The notes beneath the pieces were generated by a model that was not told where the DNA came from, did no database searches, and saw nothing but the letters and a program-made list of their open reading frames with translations. Positions 1-8,659 of a DNA stretch of 64,000 nucleotides are shown one piece after another (within the stretch, counting starts at the first letter, position 1; each line of letters starts with the position of its first letter). The position numbers and the translations under genes are program-made. Source of the stretch: Muribaculaceae bacterium (lineage in GTDB: Bacteria; Bacteroidota; Bacteroidia; Bacteroidales; Muribaculaceae); assembly GCA_016290325.1 (NCBI GenBank), contig JAEETL010000004.1, forward strand, positions 1-64,000. Direction: 5' to 3'.

Positions 1-160
1 CCTGCAGGGTCTCGGTGATAACTTTCTTGATTTGGTCGCCAAACTGGTAGGCTACCGTGCTGTCAAGATCAATGTGCAGTCCAGCGTTGTCGTTGGGCGC
101 AATCTGGATGAAAATGTCGCCGGATTCGAGTGTTCCGGCCATTGCCGTTTTGATCTCCAT
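1..160 (-). CDS. citD: Citrate lyase acyl carrier protein (gamma subunit), N-terminal part
   Basis: Only the first 53 codons are in the window; the gene runs off the left edge. The reverse-strand product begins MEIKTAMAGTLESGD and continues with a VAYQFGDQIKKVI segment. This is the CitD pattern: the serine in GTLESGD (here Ser13) carries the phosphoribosyl-dephospho-CoA group in known citrate lyases, and a hydrophobic QFGD helix follows. CitD carries the acetyl/citryl thioester in the CitDEF complex that cleaves citrate to acetate and oxaloacetate. A Bacteroidetes-type promoter lies 80 bases upstream, so citD is probably the first gene of its operon; citE, citF and helpers would lie outside the window. 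Identification rests on sequence pattern alone. Confidence 0.8.
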   Translation of the reverse strand, partial: MEIKTAMAGTLESGDIFIQIAPNDNAGLHIDLDSTVAYQFGDQIKKVITETLQ

Positions 161-240
161 GTTTAAAGTGAAAAAACGTTTTTAAAATATTAATAAAAGT
201 TCGTTAATGTAGTCAATTAGATAGCTCTATAAAAAGCGCC

Positions 241-271
241 CAAAATTAGGCATTATTTTATTATTGGCAAA
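241..271 (-). promoter_or_regulatory. Promoter of citD
   Basis: On the reverse strand TTTG (268-271), a 19-base spacer, then TAATTTTG (241-248) match the Bacteroidetes -33/-7 consensus. Transcription would start near 234, giving a leader of about 75 bases. Confidence 0.65.
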
Positions 272-364
272 ATATTTTCACTACCTTTTTTTAACACCCT
301 CAGCGGGCGTGAAAACGGCTAATTTTTAGGCAATTTGAAAACCTTAGTTTTCATGTCGCAAAAA

Positions 365-392
365 CTAAAAAAGCGGAATTTTGCACCGCTTT
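365..392 (-). terminator. Intrinsic terminator separating vsr from citD
   Basis: On the reverse strand a 7-bp stem (AAAGCGG/CCGCTTT, arms 370-376 and 386-392, 9-base loop) runs directly into a T tract. It lies downstream of vsr and upstream of the citD promoter. Confidence 0.55.
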
Positions 393-636
393 AGCTTTCA
401 TTTTGTCATTTTTATGCATTTCAATGGCGGTTTTTGAAACTAGGGCGCCAGCTCTCAGAAAAATCAGTTATTGTTTTTTTAATGCGAATTTCGCTAATTA
501 AACTAATTATCGCTGATTCTTATCTATAAATTATTGATAATCATGTCTTTATTAATGATTTATGAAATTTGCATTAGCCCTGGTAGGGTTTGGTTACGCC
601 AAGCTAAAGTTTTGGCTAACATTTATATCATTGCCA

Positions 637-1137
637 TCACGGGTCGGCTTCGGCGGCAATCGACAGTTCGGCCCCGCTGTCCAATTCGGCATAGCGCTTG
701 GGGCGCGCGGTGTGGCCCAGCACGATGTGGCTCAGCTCCACGTCCAGCTCGCGCAACGTCTCTTGGCGGCGCTTGGCGCTCAGCTGGCATTCCCACACCA
801 CCAGCACGTGCCATCCTGCCGCCTGCAGGGCTGCCACGTTGCGCGCGTCACGCTCGCGATTGCGCTCGATTTTCTCCTGCCAGAACTGGGCATTGGTCGT
901 TGGGCGGCGGTCGCTTTGGCAGTCGTGCCCGTGCCAAAAACAGCCGTTCACAAAAATCACCGTCCGCCACTTGCGCATCACGATGTCAGGCCGGCCAGGC
1001 AACGATTTGACATACAGGCGGTAACGGAAACCCTGATGCCACAGCCAACGGCGCACCACTAGCTCGGGCTTGGTGTTGCGGCCACGTATGCGGCTCATGC
1101 AGCGATGACGCTGCTCCGGTGTCATCCTATCCGCCAT
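637..1137 (-). CDS. vsr: Very short patch repair (Vsr) DNA mismatch endonuclease
   Basis: The 166-residue product has the Vsr signature: an N-terminal MSRIRGRNTKPE helix, then LPGRPDIV with the catalytic aspartate of the PD-(D/E)XK-like fold, and VNGCFWHGHDC with the conserved metal- and zinc-associated Cys/His residues. Vsr nicks 5' of T in T:G mismatches produced by deamination of 5-methylcytosine. Such genes usually sit beside a cytosine-5 methyltransferase; none is in this window on either side. The C-terminus after about residue 135 is family-variable. The start at 1137 lies only a few bases from the -7 element; the second ATG (1125, MTPEQ) is an alternative that would leave a short leader. 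Confidence 0.9.
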   Translation of the reverse strand: MADRMTPEQRHRCMSRIRGRNTKPELVVRRWLWHQGFRYRLYVKSLPGRPDIVMRKWRTVIFVNGCFWHGHDCQSDRRPTTNAQFWQEKIERNRERDARNVAALQAAGWHVLVVWECQLSAKRRQETLRELDVELSHIVLGHTARPKRYAELDSGAELSIAAEADP

Positions 1138-1144
1138 ATATCCG

Positions 1145-1152
1145 CAAAATTA
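1145..1152 (-). promoter_or_regulatory. -7 element of vsr promoter
   Basis: TAATTTTG on the reverse strand, 7 bases before the vsr ATG at 1137. The message would be leaderless or nearly so if that start is used. No clear TTTG at -33. Confidence 0.5.
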
Positions 1153-1210
1153 CCCAATTCTCTTCATCCGGCAATATGGGTTATTCTTTTTTTGAAAAAA
1201 TAGTGACGAT

Positions 1211-1242
1211 TTTGGTCGTGTGGGGAAAATGTTGTATCTTTA
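1211..1242 (+). promoter_or_regulatory. Promoter of holB
   Basis: TTTG (1211-1214), 20-base spacer, TATCTTTA (1235-1242). Transcription would start near 1248, which places the true holB start at 1266 rather than at any upstream in-frame ATG. Confidence 0.65.
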
Positions 1243-1265
1243 CACTTCCAAATAGTAAGGAAAAG

Positions 1266-2396
1266 ATGAAATTCAGCGAAGTATTAGGCAATGAGCAGGC
1301 TATCGGGCAGATCAGGCGGATGATTGACGCCGACCGGCTGCCTCACGCACTGCTGCTCTATGGTGAGCCTGGTGTGCCCAAGCTGGCCTTGGCGATGGCT
1401 GCGGCGCAGTACCTACATTGCCAGAACCATGTCGATGGGGACTCCTGCGGCGTGTGCCCGATGTGCCGCCAGCACCAGTCGTTCAACCAGGTGGATACCC
1501 ACTTCAGTTATCCGTTCACCAACCGCAAGGGCGACAGCAATAGCCCTTGTGACGCGAGTGATTACATCGACGAGTGGCGTGAGTTTATCACCAAGCATCC
1601 GGTCGAGGATTATCAGGCGTGGTTGTCGTTGCTAAAGAATGATAACGCACAGCCGCAAATCTTTGTGCGTGAGGCTGATAGTATCATGCGCAAGATGACG
1701 CTCAGTGCCTATACCGCCAAATACAAGGTGCTCATCCTGTGGCTCCCCGAGAAGCTCAAGGAGGAGGCCGCCAATAAGCTGTTGAAACTCATCGAGGAAC
1801 CCTACGACGACTGCAAATTCATCCTCGTGAGCGACAACGAGAAGGGCATCTTGGGAACCATCCTGTCGCGATGTCAACGCATCGAGCTGCGCAAACCCTC
1901 GACGCCGATGGTGGCGCAGTATCTTGTAGACCGATACGGCATGGACATGCAGGAGGCGTTGGCGCTGGCTGCTCCGGCTGCCGGTAACGTCAATATGGCC
2001 GAACGCATGGTGGAAACGGGCAGCGAGTTCCACGAGTTCCGTGATCGTTTCATCGAGCTCATGCGCCTGTCCTATCAGCGCGACTTGGCTAGCCTTAAGG
2101 CCTGGAGCGAGCGCATCGCCGACATGAAACGCGAGAAAACGCGGCGCTTCCTGGACTATGCAGTCAGGCAGGTGCGCGAGAACTTCGTCTATAACCTGCA
2201 CAACCCGGCGTTGAACTACCTCACACGCGAGGAGGAGGCCTTCTCGACCCGTTTTTCGCCGTTCATCAACGAGCGCAACGTGGAACGCATCATGAGCGAG
2301 CTGGATCGCGCCAACACCGACATCGCCGGTAACAGCAACGCCAAGCTCGTGCTGTTTGACCTCACCATCCGCATCGCCTTGCTCATCAGGCTCTAA
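1266..2396 (+). CDS. holB: DNA polymerase III delta' subunit (clamp loader)
   Basis: The 376-residue protein belongs to the clamp-loader AAA+ family. It opens MKFSEVLGNEQAIGQI and has a degenerate P-loop (GEPGVPKL, about residues 33-40) without the usual GK(S/T), as expected for delta', which does not hydrolyse ATP. Cysteines near 52, 61, 64 and 67 form the zinc module, and an SRC sensor motif lies at about 201-203. Delta' helps load the beta clamp on DNA. The start was chosen because the promoter's predicted transcription start (about 1248) excludes an upstream extension. The next gene follows after 30 bases of TAACCTT repeats and is probably cotranscribed. Confidence 0.85.
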   Translation: MKFSEVLGNEQAIGQIRRMIDADRLPHALLLYGEPGVPKLALAMAAAQYLHCQNHVDGDSCGVCPMCRQHQSFNQVDTHFSYPFTNRKGDSNSPCDASDYIDEWREFITKHPVEDYQAWLSLLKNDNAQPQIFVREADSIMRKMTLSAYTAKYKVLILWLPEKLKEEAANKLLKLIEEPYDDCKFILVSDNEKGILGTILSRCQRIELRKPSTPMVAQYLVDRYGMDMQEALALAAPAAGNVNMAERMVETGSEFHEFRDRFIELMRLSYQRDLASLKAWSERIADMKREKTRRFLDYAVRQVRENFVYNLHNPALNYLTREEEAFSTRFSPFINERNVERIMSELDRANTDIAGNSNAKLVLFDLTIRIALLIRL

Positions 2397-2412
2397 CCTT
2401 TAACCTTTAACC
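2394..2412. repeat. TAACCTT tandem repeat in holB-nuclease junction
   Basis: Two and a half copies of a TAACCTT unit fill most of the 30-base gap. The same low-complexity style recurs at 6002-6052 and, as TTAGGC-type units, in the lysine cluster. Confidence 0.5.
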
Positions 2413-2426
2413 AGAAACCTAGACCA

Positions 2427-5400
2427 ATGACTCCTTTCCTGCAGCAAGTGGCGCGGCATTACCTTGAGGCACAGTGCCTTGAGGACTATTGTTTTGTGTT
2501 TCCTAACCGTCGAAGCGGCCAGTTTTTTACCCATTATCTGCAATTGGAACTTGTTGCAGCCGATGTGCGCAATAGGGTAGAGGTTTCCCATCTCATGCCC
2601 AGGGTGACATCGATCAATGACCTAGTTGCCGAGTTAACCGGCACTGTAGCCGCCACCGACATCGAGATGATGTTTGCCCTCTATGATGCCTATTGCCAGG
2701 CAATGGGTGATGCCGCTCAGGAGTTTGATAAGTTCATTTATTGGGCACAGCTCATCATCAGCGATTTTAACGACATCGACAAGTCGCTGGCCGATGCCCA
2801 CGAGGTGTATCAGAACTTGGATGACCTGCACGGGTTGAGCAGCAATTACCTCTCAGAGGAAGTGCAGAAAAAGGTGCGGGAAATCTTTGGCGATAACCTG
2901 TTCATGGCATTTTTCGATACTCGGGCCGATGCCGAGTTGTGGCAACGGCGCTCTGCTGAGAACAATTACGGCGAGGAGGGTGACCAACAGGTGAAACGGG
3001 AGTTTATGAGCCTGTGGAACGCGCTGGAGGCCATTTATCACGGTTATCACCAGGCGCTGGACGACAAGGGCGTGATTTCCAGCGGCCGTCAACTGCGACG
3101 GGCCGCCGAGGATGGCATGCCGCCGTTACCCTACACGCGATTGGCGTTTGTGGGCTTTGGCGTGTTGTCGGCTGCCGAAGTCAAGCTTTTTGACAAATTT
3201 AAGCAGGCTGGAAATGTCGATTTTTGGTGGGATAATGCCGGCATTGGCGCTATGCTCGATAAAGCGCCGCATGACCCTGGCGCATTGCTGATTGACGGTT
3301 ATTGCAAGCGATTCGGAGCTAAGGAGTTAGAGCCTTTATCCGCTGAGCGTCAACAGACGATACGCGCCGTTGCGGTACCGTCCACGATAGGTCAGGCCAA
3401 AGTGGCTTTTGATGAGGTAAGACTCATGGGAGGTAACGCGTCCTCGGCTGGAATCGAAACTGCCATTGTCCTCCCCGATGAGAGTCTGCTGGTGCCGTTG
3501 CTGCACACTGTTCCGCCCCACACGCAGCTAAACGTGACGCTAGGCTATCCGTTGCGCAGTTCAAGCATCGTCTCGCTTATGCACATTGTCGCCCGGTTGC
3601 ATCATCAGGCGACCAAGGATCATGGAGCTTGGACCTTCTACCGCGAGGATGTGAACGACATTCTCTCTCACCCGCTCATCAAGTCGTTTTTTACTGACGA
3701 AGCGATGTCGCTGGCCGATCAGTTGGCACGTACCAACCGCTTCAGGGTGCCTGCGGCTGAGTTTATGGATTATGGCTTCAAGGACTTATTCATTCCCGCG
3801 ATGGACTCCGATGCCGCTGGCGATGAGCGGGCACAGCAATCCGATTATCTGAACCATTTGCTGGATTTCTGTAATCTATTGATTGACAGGATGTCAAGAC
3901 TCATTGATGATGACGAAGACAACCAGGAGACCGAACTGCCCTTGCAGCAGGCGTTCCTGGTGATGTATATCGATGTACTCAACCAACTCAAGGGGGCGCT
4001 TGCCCAGTGCGGGCAGTCAATACAGCGCAGCTCGCTGTTCTATCTGGTGGATCGCTTGTCGGCATCGGCCATCGTGCCCTTCACGGGAGAGCCGTTGCGC
4101 GGAATGCAGGTAATGGGCCTGTTGGAAACGCGCAGTTTGGACTTTGAGCGCGTGGTGATTTTGTCGATGAATGAACGCATCTTCCCGCGCCATCGCAGCA
4201 TCAACTCGTTCATCCCCAACTACATCCGCCGCGCCCATGGCATGTCAACCATGGAACAGCAGGAGGCCATCGTGGCATTTAATTTTTACCGTTTGCTCAA
4301 TCGTGCGAGCCATGTGTCGCTGGTCTATGATTCGAGCACCCAAGGACTTGGTACCAGCGAGCCATCGCGCTACATCGCTCAGCTGGAGAAGATTTACGGC
4401 ATTGATTTGGAGCATGTTGTCATGGCTACCGATATCAGTACGTCTGACCCTATCCAAATTAATGTGCCCAATCGCGACAAGGCGATGCTTAGCCGATATG
4501 CTGGCGACCCCGAGAATGCGGGTGGTAAGTATCTGTCAGCCAGTGCTATCAATAAGTATATCAACTGCCCGCTGATGTTCTATCTGCATTACATCCAGGG
4601 CTTGAATGATGATAATGAGGTGAGTGATTTCATGGATTATGGCACCTTTGGCACCATCATCCACGATACGCTAGGCGATTTATACTACAGCCAGGCATCT
4701 AGGGAGCGAGGCGGCCTGTTCACGGCCAATGATATCGTCTTTTTCAAGAAAAACAAGCTGGAGGCCGCTGTGGTGCGTAATATCAAGAAGACGTTCCTGC
4801 ACGTGCCTGAAGAACAGTTGGATAGCGACACTGAACCACTAACAGGCGAAGCCTTTATGCTCATTGATACCATCAAGAGCTATGTGGATTTTGTGCTTGA
4901 CTATGACATTGAGTTGATTGGGCTCAAGGGGCCGTTCACCATCTTGGAATGTGAGGAGCCACACAATGTGCCGGGCATGGAGATTGGCGGGGTGAAGTTC
5001 AATTTCACCTATCGGCCTGACCGTATCGATCGCTTGAGCGATGGCACGGTGCGCATCGTGGACTACAAGACCGGTAAGGACAAAACCTCATTTGACTCGT
5101 CACACGGATTGCCGTCGTTGTTTAACCCCAATGACAAGGACCGTCGCAAGGCCATTTTGCAGCTGTTCCTATACTGCTATGCCTATCTTGCCGAGCATGA
5201 GAATTGCCAGCGTGTGCAGCCCGTGATTTACAAAATCGCGTCGATGAAGGAGAGTGGCGTGATTTGTAAGCGCAAGAAAACCGAAAGGGGTGATTTTGAA
5301 TATGTATTTTCAATGGATGACCCTGTTGCACAGGATTTTGTCACCCAAATGGGTGCGACCATCCGCAGCTTGTATGAAACAGATTTCGCGCAAGCCGACG

Positions 5401-5468
5401 AGGGCGCTAAGGCGTGCGACTATTGCCGATTTATCGACTTCTGTCGGCGCACTCCCGTTAAGCGTTAA
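2427..5468 (+). CDS. AddB/RecB-like PD-(D/E)XK nuclease with Fe-S cysteines
   Basis: A 1013-residue protein. The C-terminal third has the RecB-family nuclease pattern: an INCPLMFYLHYIQGL segment near residue 712, a PD-(D/E)XK core with IVDYKTGK near residue 880, and CDYCRFIDFC near 997-1006. The first cysteine plus the final three fit the iron-sulfur staple of AddB-type nucleases. The N-terminal two thirds resemble the inactivated helicase-like region of AddB, with no clear Walker A motif. It probably works in double-strand break resection and recombination with an AddA-like helicase encoded elsewhere. It ends convergently with hslR, the two stop codons overlapping. Confidence 0.82.
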   Translation: MTPFLQQVARHYLEAQCLEDYCFVFPNRRSGQFFTHYLQLELVAADVRNRVEVSHLMPRVTSINDLVAELTGTVAATDIEMMFALYDAYCQAMGDAAQEFDKFIYWAQLIISDFNDIDKSLADAHEVYQNLDDLHGLSSNYLSEEVQKKVREIFGDNLFMAFFDTRADAELWQRRSAENNYGEEGDQQVKREFMSLWNALEAIYHGYHQALDDKGVISSGRQLRRAAEDGMPPLPYTRLAFVGFGVLSAAEVKLFDKFKQAGNVDFWWDNAGIGAMLDKAPHDPGALLIDGYCKRFGAKELEPLSAERQQTIRAVAVPSTIGQAKVAFDEVRLMGGNASSAGIETAIVLPDESLLVPLLHTVPPHTQLNVTLGYPLRSSSIVSLMHIVARLHHQATKDHGAWTFYREDVNDILSHPLIKSFFTDEAMSLADQLARTNRFRVPAAEFMDYGFKDLFIPAMDSDAAGDERAQQSDYLNHLLDFCNLLIDRMSRLIDDDEDNQETELPLQQAFLVMYIDVLNQLKGALAQCGQSIQRSSLFYLVDRLSASAIVPFTGEPLRGMQVMGLLETRSLDFERVVILSMNERIFPRHRSINSFIPNYIRRAHGMSTMEQQEAIVAFNFYRLLNRASHVSLVYDSSTQGLGTSEPSRYIAQLEKIYGIDLEHVVMATDISTSDPIQINVPNRDKAMLSRYAGDPENAGGKYLSASAINKYINCPLMFYLHYIQGLNDDNEVSDFMDYGTFGTIIHDTLGDLYYSQASRERGGLFTANDIVFFKKNKLEAAVVRNIKKTFLHVPEEQLDSDTEPLTGEAFMLIDTIKSYVDFVLDYDIELIGLKGPFTILECEEPHNVPGMEIGGVKFNFTYRPDRIDRLSDGTVRIVDYKTGKDKTSFDSSHGLPSLFNPNDKDRRKAILQLFLYCYAYLAEHENCQRVQPVIYKIASMKESGVICKRKKTERGDFEYVFSMDDPVAQDFVTQMGATIRSLYETDFAQADEGAKACDYCRFIDFCRRTPVKR

Positions 5469-6001
5469 GCCTTGTTTTTGTTTTGATTTTTCTGGCGGGC
5501 GATATCCTCGTTCAGGCGTTCCTCATCCTCCTGGGTCCACAGGGGATTATCATCCTCGTCCCAGTCAAAGGAATCGTCGAGCTGAGGCATATCCACGGTT
5601 GTGGGCTCGTCAAAGCCAAAGAAAGCATCGTCGGTGAATTCTTGCAATTCTCGGCCCTCCTTTTTGGTGGGGCGGCCCATGCCGCGCTGACGGTTGACAA
5701 AACCGTCGATTTTCACCATCTCGAGCAGGCGCAATTGGTCGGCGCTGGTGACATTTTTCAGGTATTGGGGCACCAGTTTGGCGCCTACACGGTTATTAAG
5801 CAATGCAATGACCTCAAAGGAGTAGGTAACGGGTGGCTTGCGCACGTCAATGCGGTCTCCTACCTTGATGGCGTGAGACGGCTTGACGGGCATCCCGCCG
5901 ATGGTGACACGGCCCAACTTGCAAGCTGTGGTGGCGATTGTACGGGTCTTGAAAACGCGTGTGGCCCATAACCACTTATCGATTCTCACTTCCTTCATCA
6001 T
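5465..6001 (-). CDS. hslR: S4-domain RNA-binding protein, Hsp15 family
   Basis: A 178-residue protein beginning MMKEVRIDKWLWATRVFKTR, the classic start of the Hsp15 S4 domain (residues about 4-65). Hsp15 binds free 50S subunits carrying a peptidyl-tRNA after ribosome stalling and helps recycle them. The remainder is a variable acidic tail rich in Asp/Glu (about 135-165), ending in a basic Gln/Asn/Lys stretch. It lies just downstream of pth on the same strand, which fits a role in rescuing peptidyl-tRNA, and overlaps the nuclease stop by four bases. Either of the first two methionines could be the start. Confidence 0.85.
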   Translation of the reverse strand: MMKEVRIDKWLWATRVFKTRTIATTACKLGRVTIGGMPVKPSHAIKVGDRIDVRKPPVTYSFEVIALLNNRVGAKLVPQYLKNVTSADQLRLLEMVKIDGFVNRQRGMGRPTKKEGRELQEFTDDAFFGFDEPTTVDMPQLDDSFDWDEDDNPLWTQEDEERLNEDIARQKNQNKNKA

Positions 6002-6052
6002 CTTTTTAACTTCTAGGCTTTAGCTTTTAACCTCTAACCTCTAACCTTTAAC
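6002..6052. repeat. AACCTCT/AACCTTT low-complexity repeat between pth and hslR
   Basis: The 51-base gap is a degenerate tandem array: a TAGGCTTTAGC unit followed by TTTAACC, TCTAACC, TCTAACC and TTTAACC units. It resembles the junction at 2394-2412 and the arrays in the lysine cluster. Function unknown. Confidence 0.5.
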
Positions 6053-6700
6053 CTATTTATTATTGTAATTATTCATGGCAAAAGACACCCCTGACAGGCA
6101 AAAGGCCTTGATGGCATCAATGGCGACCTTGGCACGGGCAGGCAGGATGGCTAGTTCCTCGGGACTGGGATAACCCAACACATAGTCCACTTGGCCTCCA
6201 GGCGGGAAATCGTTCCCGACACCGAAACGCATGCGCGCCCACTGTTGGCTGCCCAGCAGGTTGTTGATGCTCTTCAAGCCGTTGTGGCCACCGTCGGCAC
6301 CCTTGGGGCGGATGCGTATCTGTCCAAAGGGCAGCGCGATATCGTCCACGATGACCAACAAGTGATCGAGATCAATTTTCTCCTTGTTCATCCAGTAACG
6401 CACGGCTTCTCCGCTCAGGTTCATATAAGTGGATGGTTTAAGGAGCACGAGCTGCTGATTTTTGAGACGCATCTCGGCCACGGCACCATAACGTTGGGTC
6501 GTGAAAACAATATTGGATGCCTCAGCGAGAGCATCCAATATTGTGAATCCTATGTTGTGGCGGGTTCCCTGGTACTCGGCACCAATGTTCCCCAAGCCGA
6601 CAATGAGATATTTCATAGGTTGTTGGTCTTGTCCCGCGGGTGTGTTGTCAGTCGACTTCTTCTTGAAAATCCTAAAAAATGATTCTAGTAAATTATTCAT
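6053..6700 (-). CDS. pth: Peptidyl-tRNA hydrolase with N-terminal extension
   Basis: The core (187 residues from the methionine at 6616, MKYLIVGLGNIGAEYQGTRH) is a complete bacterial Pth, with the catalytic His in TRHNIGF, Asp in VDDIALPFG, and Asn/His in GGHNGLKSI. It releases tRNA from prematurely dropped peptidyl-tRNA. An in-frame ATG at 6700 adds 28 residues (MNNLLESFFRIFKKK then a polar linker) that look like real protein: an amphipathic basic helix followed by Thr/Gln/Pro-rich sequence. Neither start has a Shine-Dalgarno, so the choice is uncertain. Open sequence further upstream overlaps the rplY end and is unlikely to be coding. Confidence 0.85.
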   Translation of the reverse strand: MNNLLESFFRIFKKKSTDNTPAGQDQQPMKYLIVGLGNIGAEYQGTRHNIGFTILDALAEASNIVFTTQRYGAVAEMRLKNQQLVLLKPSTYMNLSGEAVRYWMNKEKIDLDHLLVIVDDIALPFGQIRIRPKGADGGHNGLKSINNLLGSQQWARMRFGVGNDFPPGGQVDYVLGYPSPEELAILPARAKVAIDAIKAFCLSGVSFAMNNYNNK

Positions 6701-6779
6701 AGGGATTCTGCTTAATTCCCCGCCCATCAGGACGGTTGTTGTAGCGTCAATTCCTTCACACTCGCAATGACTGCAGTCG

Positions 6780-7484
6780 TTACTCGGCAGCGGCCTCGCC
6801 CTCAGCAGCAGCCTCGCCCTCGCCCTCTTCAGTGGCAACAGCGTTAGCGGCAGCACGGGTAGTGCGAACACCAGCGATAACGAGTTCCTTGGCGTTTGCC
6901 AACTCGATGTTGTCGAACTTGCAGTCGCCCACCTTGATGGTCTTGCCAATCTCCAGGTTGTCAACGTTCAGGATGATGGTCTCGGGAATGTCCTTGTACA
7001 GACCTTTAACCTTCACCTTCTTCATGCTCAGGTAGAGCTTACCACCGGCCTTTACACCGACAGCGTGACCCTCGAGATGCACGGGAATCTCAACAACAAC
7101 AGGCTTGTCCTCATACACCTCAAGGAGGTCGATGTGCAGCACGTTGTCGTTAACGGGATGGAATTGGAGGTCCTTCAGGACGGCCTTGCGGGTCTGTCCA
7201 TCATAAGTCAGGTCGATTACAAACACGTCGGTGTTGTAGATCAACTTGCGAACGTCAGCAAAGTTCACTACCAGGTCGGTGGTGATGATGCCCTTACCGT
7301 CACGGCCAACGGGCACGACCTTCTCGCCTGCGAGCAATTTGCCATTGTACTTGCCGTCCTTGTCGAGGTCAACGAGCTTGCCACCATTCAGGACAACGGG
7401 GATCTTGTTCTCCTTGCGGAGGGCCTTAGCGGCCTTCTTACCGAGGTCAGTACGAGCCTCAGCGTTCAATTGATAAGTCTTCAT
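6780..7484 (-). CDS. rplY: 50S ribosomal protein L25/general stress protein Ctc
   Basis: A 234-residue long-form L25 (Ctc/TL5 type). The N-terminal 5S-rRNA-binding domain starts MKTYQLNAEARTDLGKKAAK; the C-terminal beta domain follows from about residue 95 (VEIPVHLEGHAVGVKAGG). The last 20 residues are an Ala/Glu/Gly tail. It binds 5S rRNA in the large subunit. It precedes pth and hslR on the same strand, forming a translation-quality group, as is common in bacteria. A hairpin (7569-7608) separates it from the upstream tsf gene. Confidence 0.95.
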   Translation of the reverse strand: MKTYQLNAEARTDLGKKAAKALRKENKIPVVLNGGKLVDLDKDGKYNGKLLAGEKVVPVGRDGKGIITTDLVVNFADVRKLIYNTDVFVIDLTYDGQTRKAVLKDLQFHPVNDNVLHIDLLEVYEDKPVVVEIPVHLEGHAVGVKAGGKLYLSMKKVKVKGLYKDIPETIILNVDNLEIGKTIKVGDCKFDNIELANAKELVIAGVRTTRAAANAVATEEGEGEAAAEGEAAAE

Positions 7485-7568
7485 AATTGTTTTGTGTTAC
7501 TCAAAATTAAAGTATTGGTGATTAAAACGCCATCTTTAATTTCCCATCACACGGAAATTAAATGTTTA

Positions 7569-7608
7569 ATTCAAGTCTCGCGAGCATAGTTGCCCACGAG
7601 ACTTGAAT
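7569..7608 (-). terminator. 12-bp perfect inverted repeat downstream of tsf
   Basis: Arms ATTCAAGTCTCG (7569-7580) and CGAGACTTGAAT (7597-7608) with a 16-base loop, 15 bases after the tsf stop. On the reverse strand it is followed by AT-rich sequence without a clean T tract, so it may terminate or attenuate transcription into rplY. Confidence 0.5.
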
Positions 7609-7622
7609 AGTTGTTTTTTGGA

Positions 7623-8618
7623 TTAGTCAACGTTCAGGTTGACACGCTTCAGGTCGGTAGCCTTCAGATCCTTGTCGGCGGCAGCCAGGAACTGTGCAAC
7701 AGTCTCCTTGTTCTCACCAGCCTCATAGACCTGCTCCATCAGGACGTTCTCCTGATAGAACTTGTTCAGGCGACCCTGGGCGATGTTCTGGATCATCTGC
7801 TCGGGCATGTTGGCCTCCTTCTGCTTGGCGGTCTCGTCCATGAGCTTCAGAGCCTGAGCAACCTGCTCCTCGGTCATGTAACCCTTGCGGATGGCCTCGT
7901 CGCGGTGCTCCTCGGTAGCGCAGTAGTAGGGGTTGAAACCAGCCTTCTTCAAGGCGTTCTCAACGGCCTTGCTTACCTGCTCGGCGCGGGTCTTGTCAAC
8001 AGCCATGCGCAGCTCCTCGTCGATAACCGACTGGGGAATCTGTTCGCGGGTGGCCTTGATGGGGTTCATCGAGGCAACCTGCATTGCGATAGCCTTGGCA
8101 ACGTCTTCGGCCACGTTCTCCTGGTTGAAGGCAACAGCTGCCGACAACATGCCGTTGAAGTGGTTGTAAACAACGGTCGAGGGAGCGTTCAGGCACTCAT
8201 AAGCGCCCAATTCCATCTTCTCACCGGTGATACCGCTCAGGGCGGTGATCTGCTCGCTCACGGGCTTGCCGTCCATGTCGAGGGCGTTGAGCTCGTCGAG
8301 GTTAGCAGGCTTCTGAACCATAGCGAGGTCCAGGATAGCCTTGGCGAGGTTGACAAACTTCTCGTTCTTGGCAACGAAGTCGGTCTCACACTTGAGGGCG
8401 ATGATAGCAGCGAACTTGCCGTCGGTCTTACCGATGGCGATGCCCTGAGCTGCCTGACGGTCTTCACGCTTGGCGGCGATGGCCTGGCCGCGCTTGCGGA
8501 TCAGCTCCATAGCCTTGGTGATGTCGTTGTCGCTCTCGATGAGCGCCTTCTTGCAGTCGCTCAAGCCTGCGCCGGTCATGTCGCGCAGTTTCTTGATGTC
8601 ATTGATGGTTACAGCCAT
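7623..8618 (-). CDS. tsf: Translation elongation factor Ts
   Basis: A 331-residue EF-Ts, full length for Bacteroidetes. It begins MAVTINDIKKLRDMTGAGLSD with the UBA-like N-terminal domain, then the core motif CETDFVAKNEKF (TDFVA contacts EF-Tu). It acts as nucleotide exchange factor for EF-Tu. It follows rpsB by 41 bases on the same strand, the standard rpsB-tsf pair. Nothing unusual. Confidence 0.97.
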   Translation of the reverse strand: MAVTINDIKKLRDMTGAGLSDCKKALIESDNDITKAMELIRKRGQAIAAKREDRQAAQGIAIGKTDGKFAAIIALKCETDFVAKNEKFVNLAKAILDLAMVQKPANLDELNALDMDGKPVSEQITALSGITGEKMELGAYECLNAPSTVVYNHFNGMLSAAVAFNQENVAEDVAKAIAMQVASMNPIKATREQIPQSVIDEELRMAVDKTRAEQVSKAVENALKKAGFNPYYCATEEHRDEAIRKGYMTEEQVAQALKLMDETAKQKEANMPEQMIQNIAQGRLNKFYQENVLMEQVYEAGENKETVAQFLAAADKDLKATDLKRVNLNVD

Positions 8619-8659
8619 AATTCTGTTTTGGTAAACTTGTTAGTTGTTATAGTTTGGAA

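Larger units (their letters stand above)
161..636. other. AT-rich intergenic region between citD and vsr
   Basis: No gene is visible in these 476 bases. They hold the citD promoter (241-271), a reverse-strand terminator-like hairpin (365-392) and a second hairpin with arms 593-602 and 612-620 (GTTA-c-GCCAA paired with TTGGC-TAAC), just 3' of the vsr stop codon. The rest is AT-rich with homopolymer runs and shows no further pattern. Confidence 0.6.
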
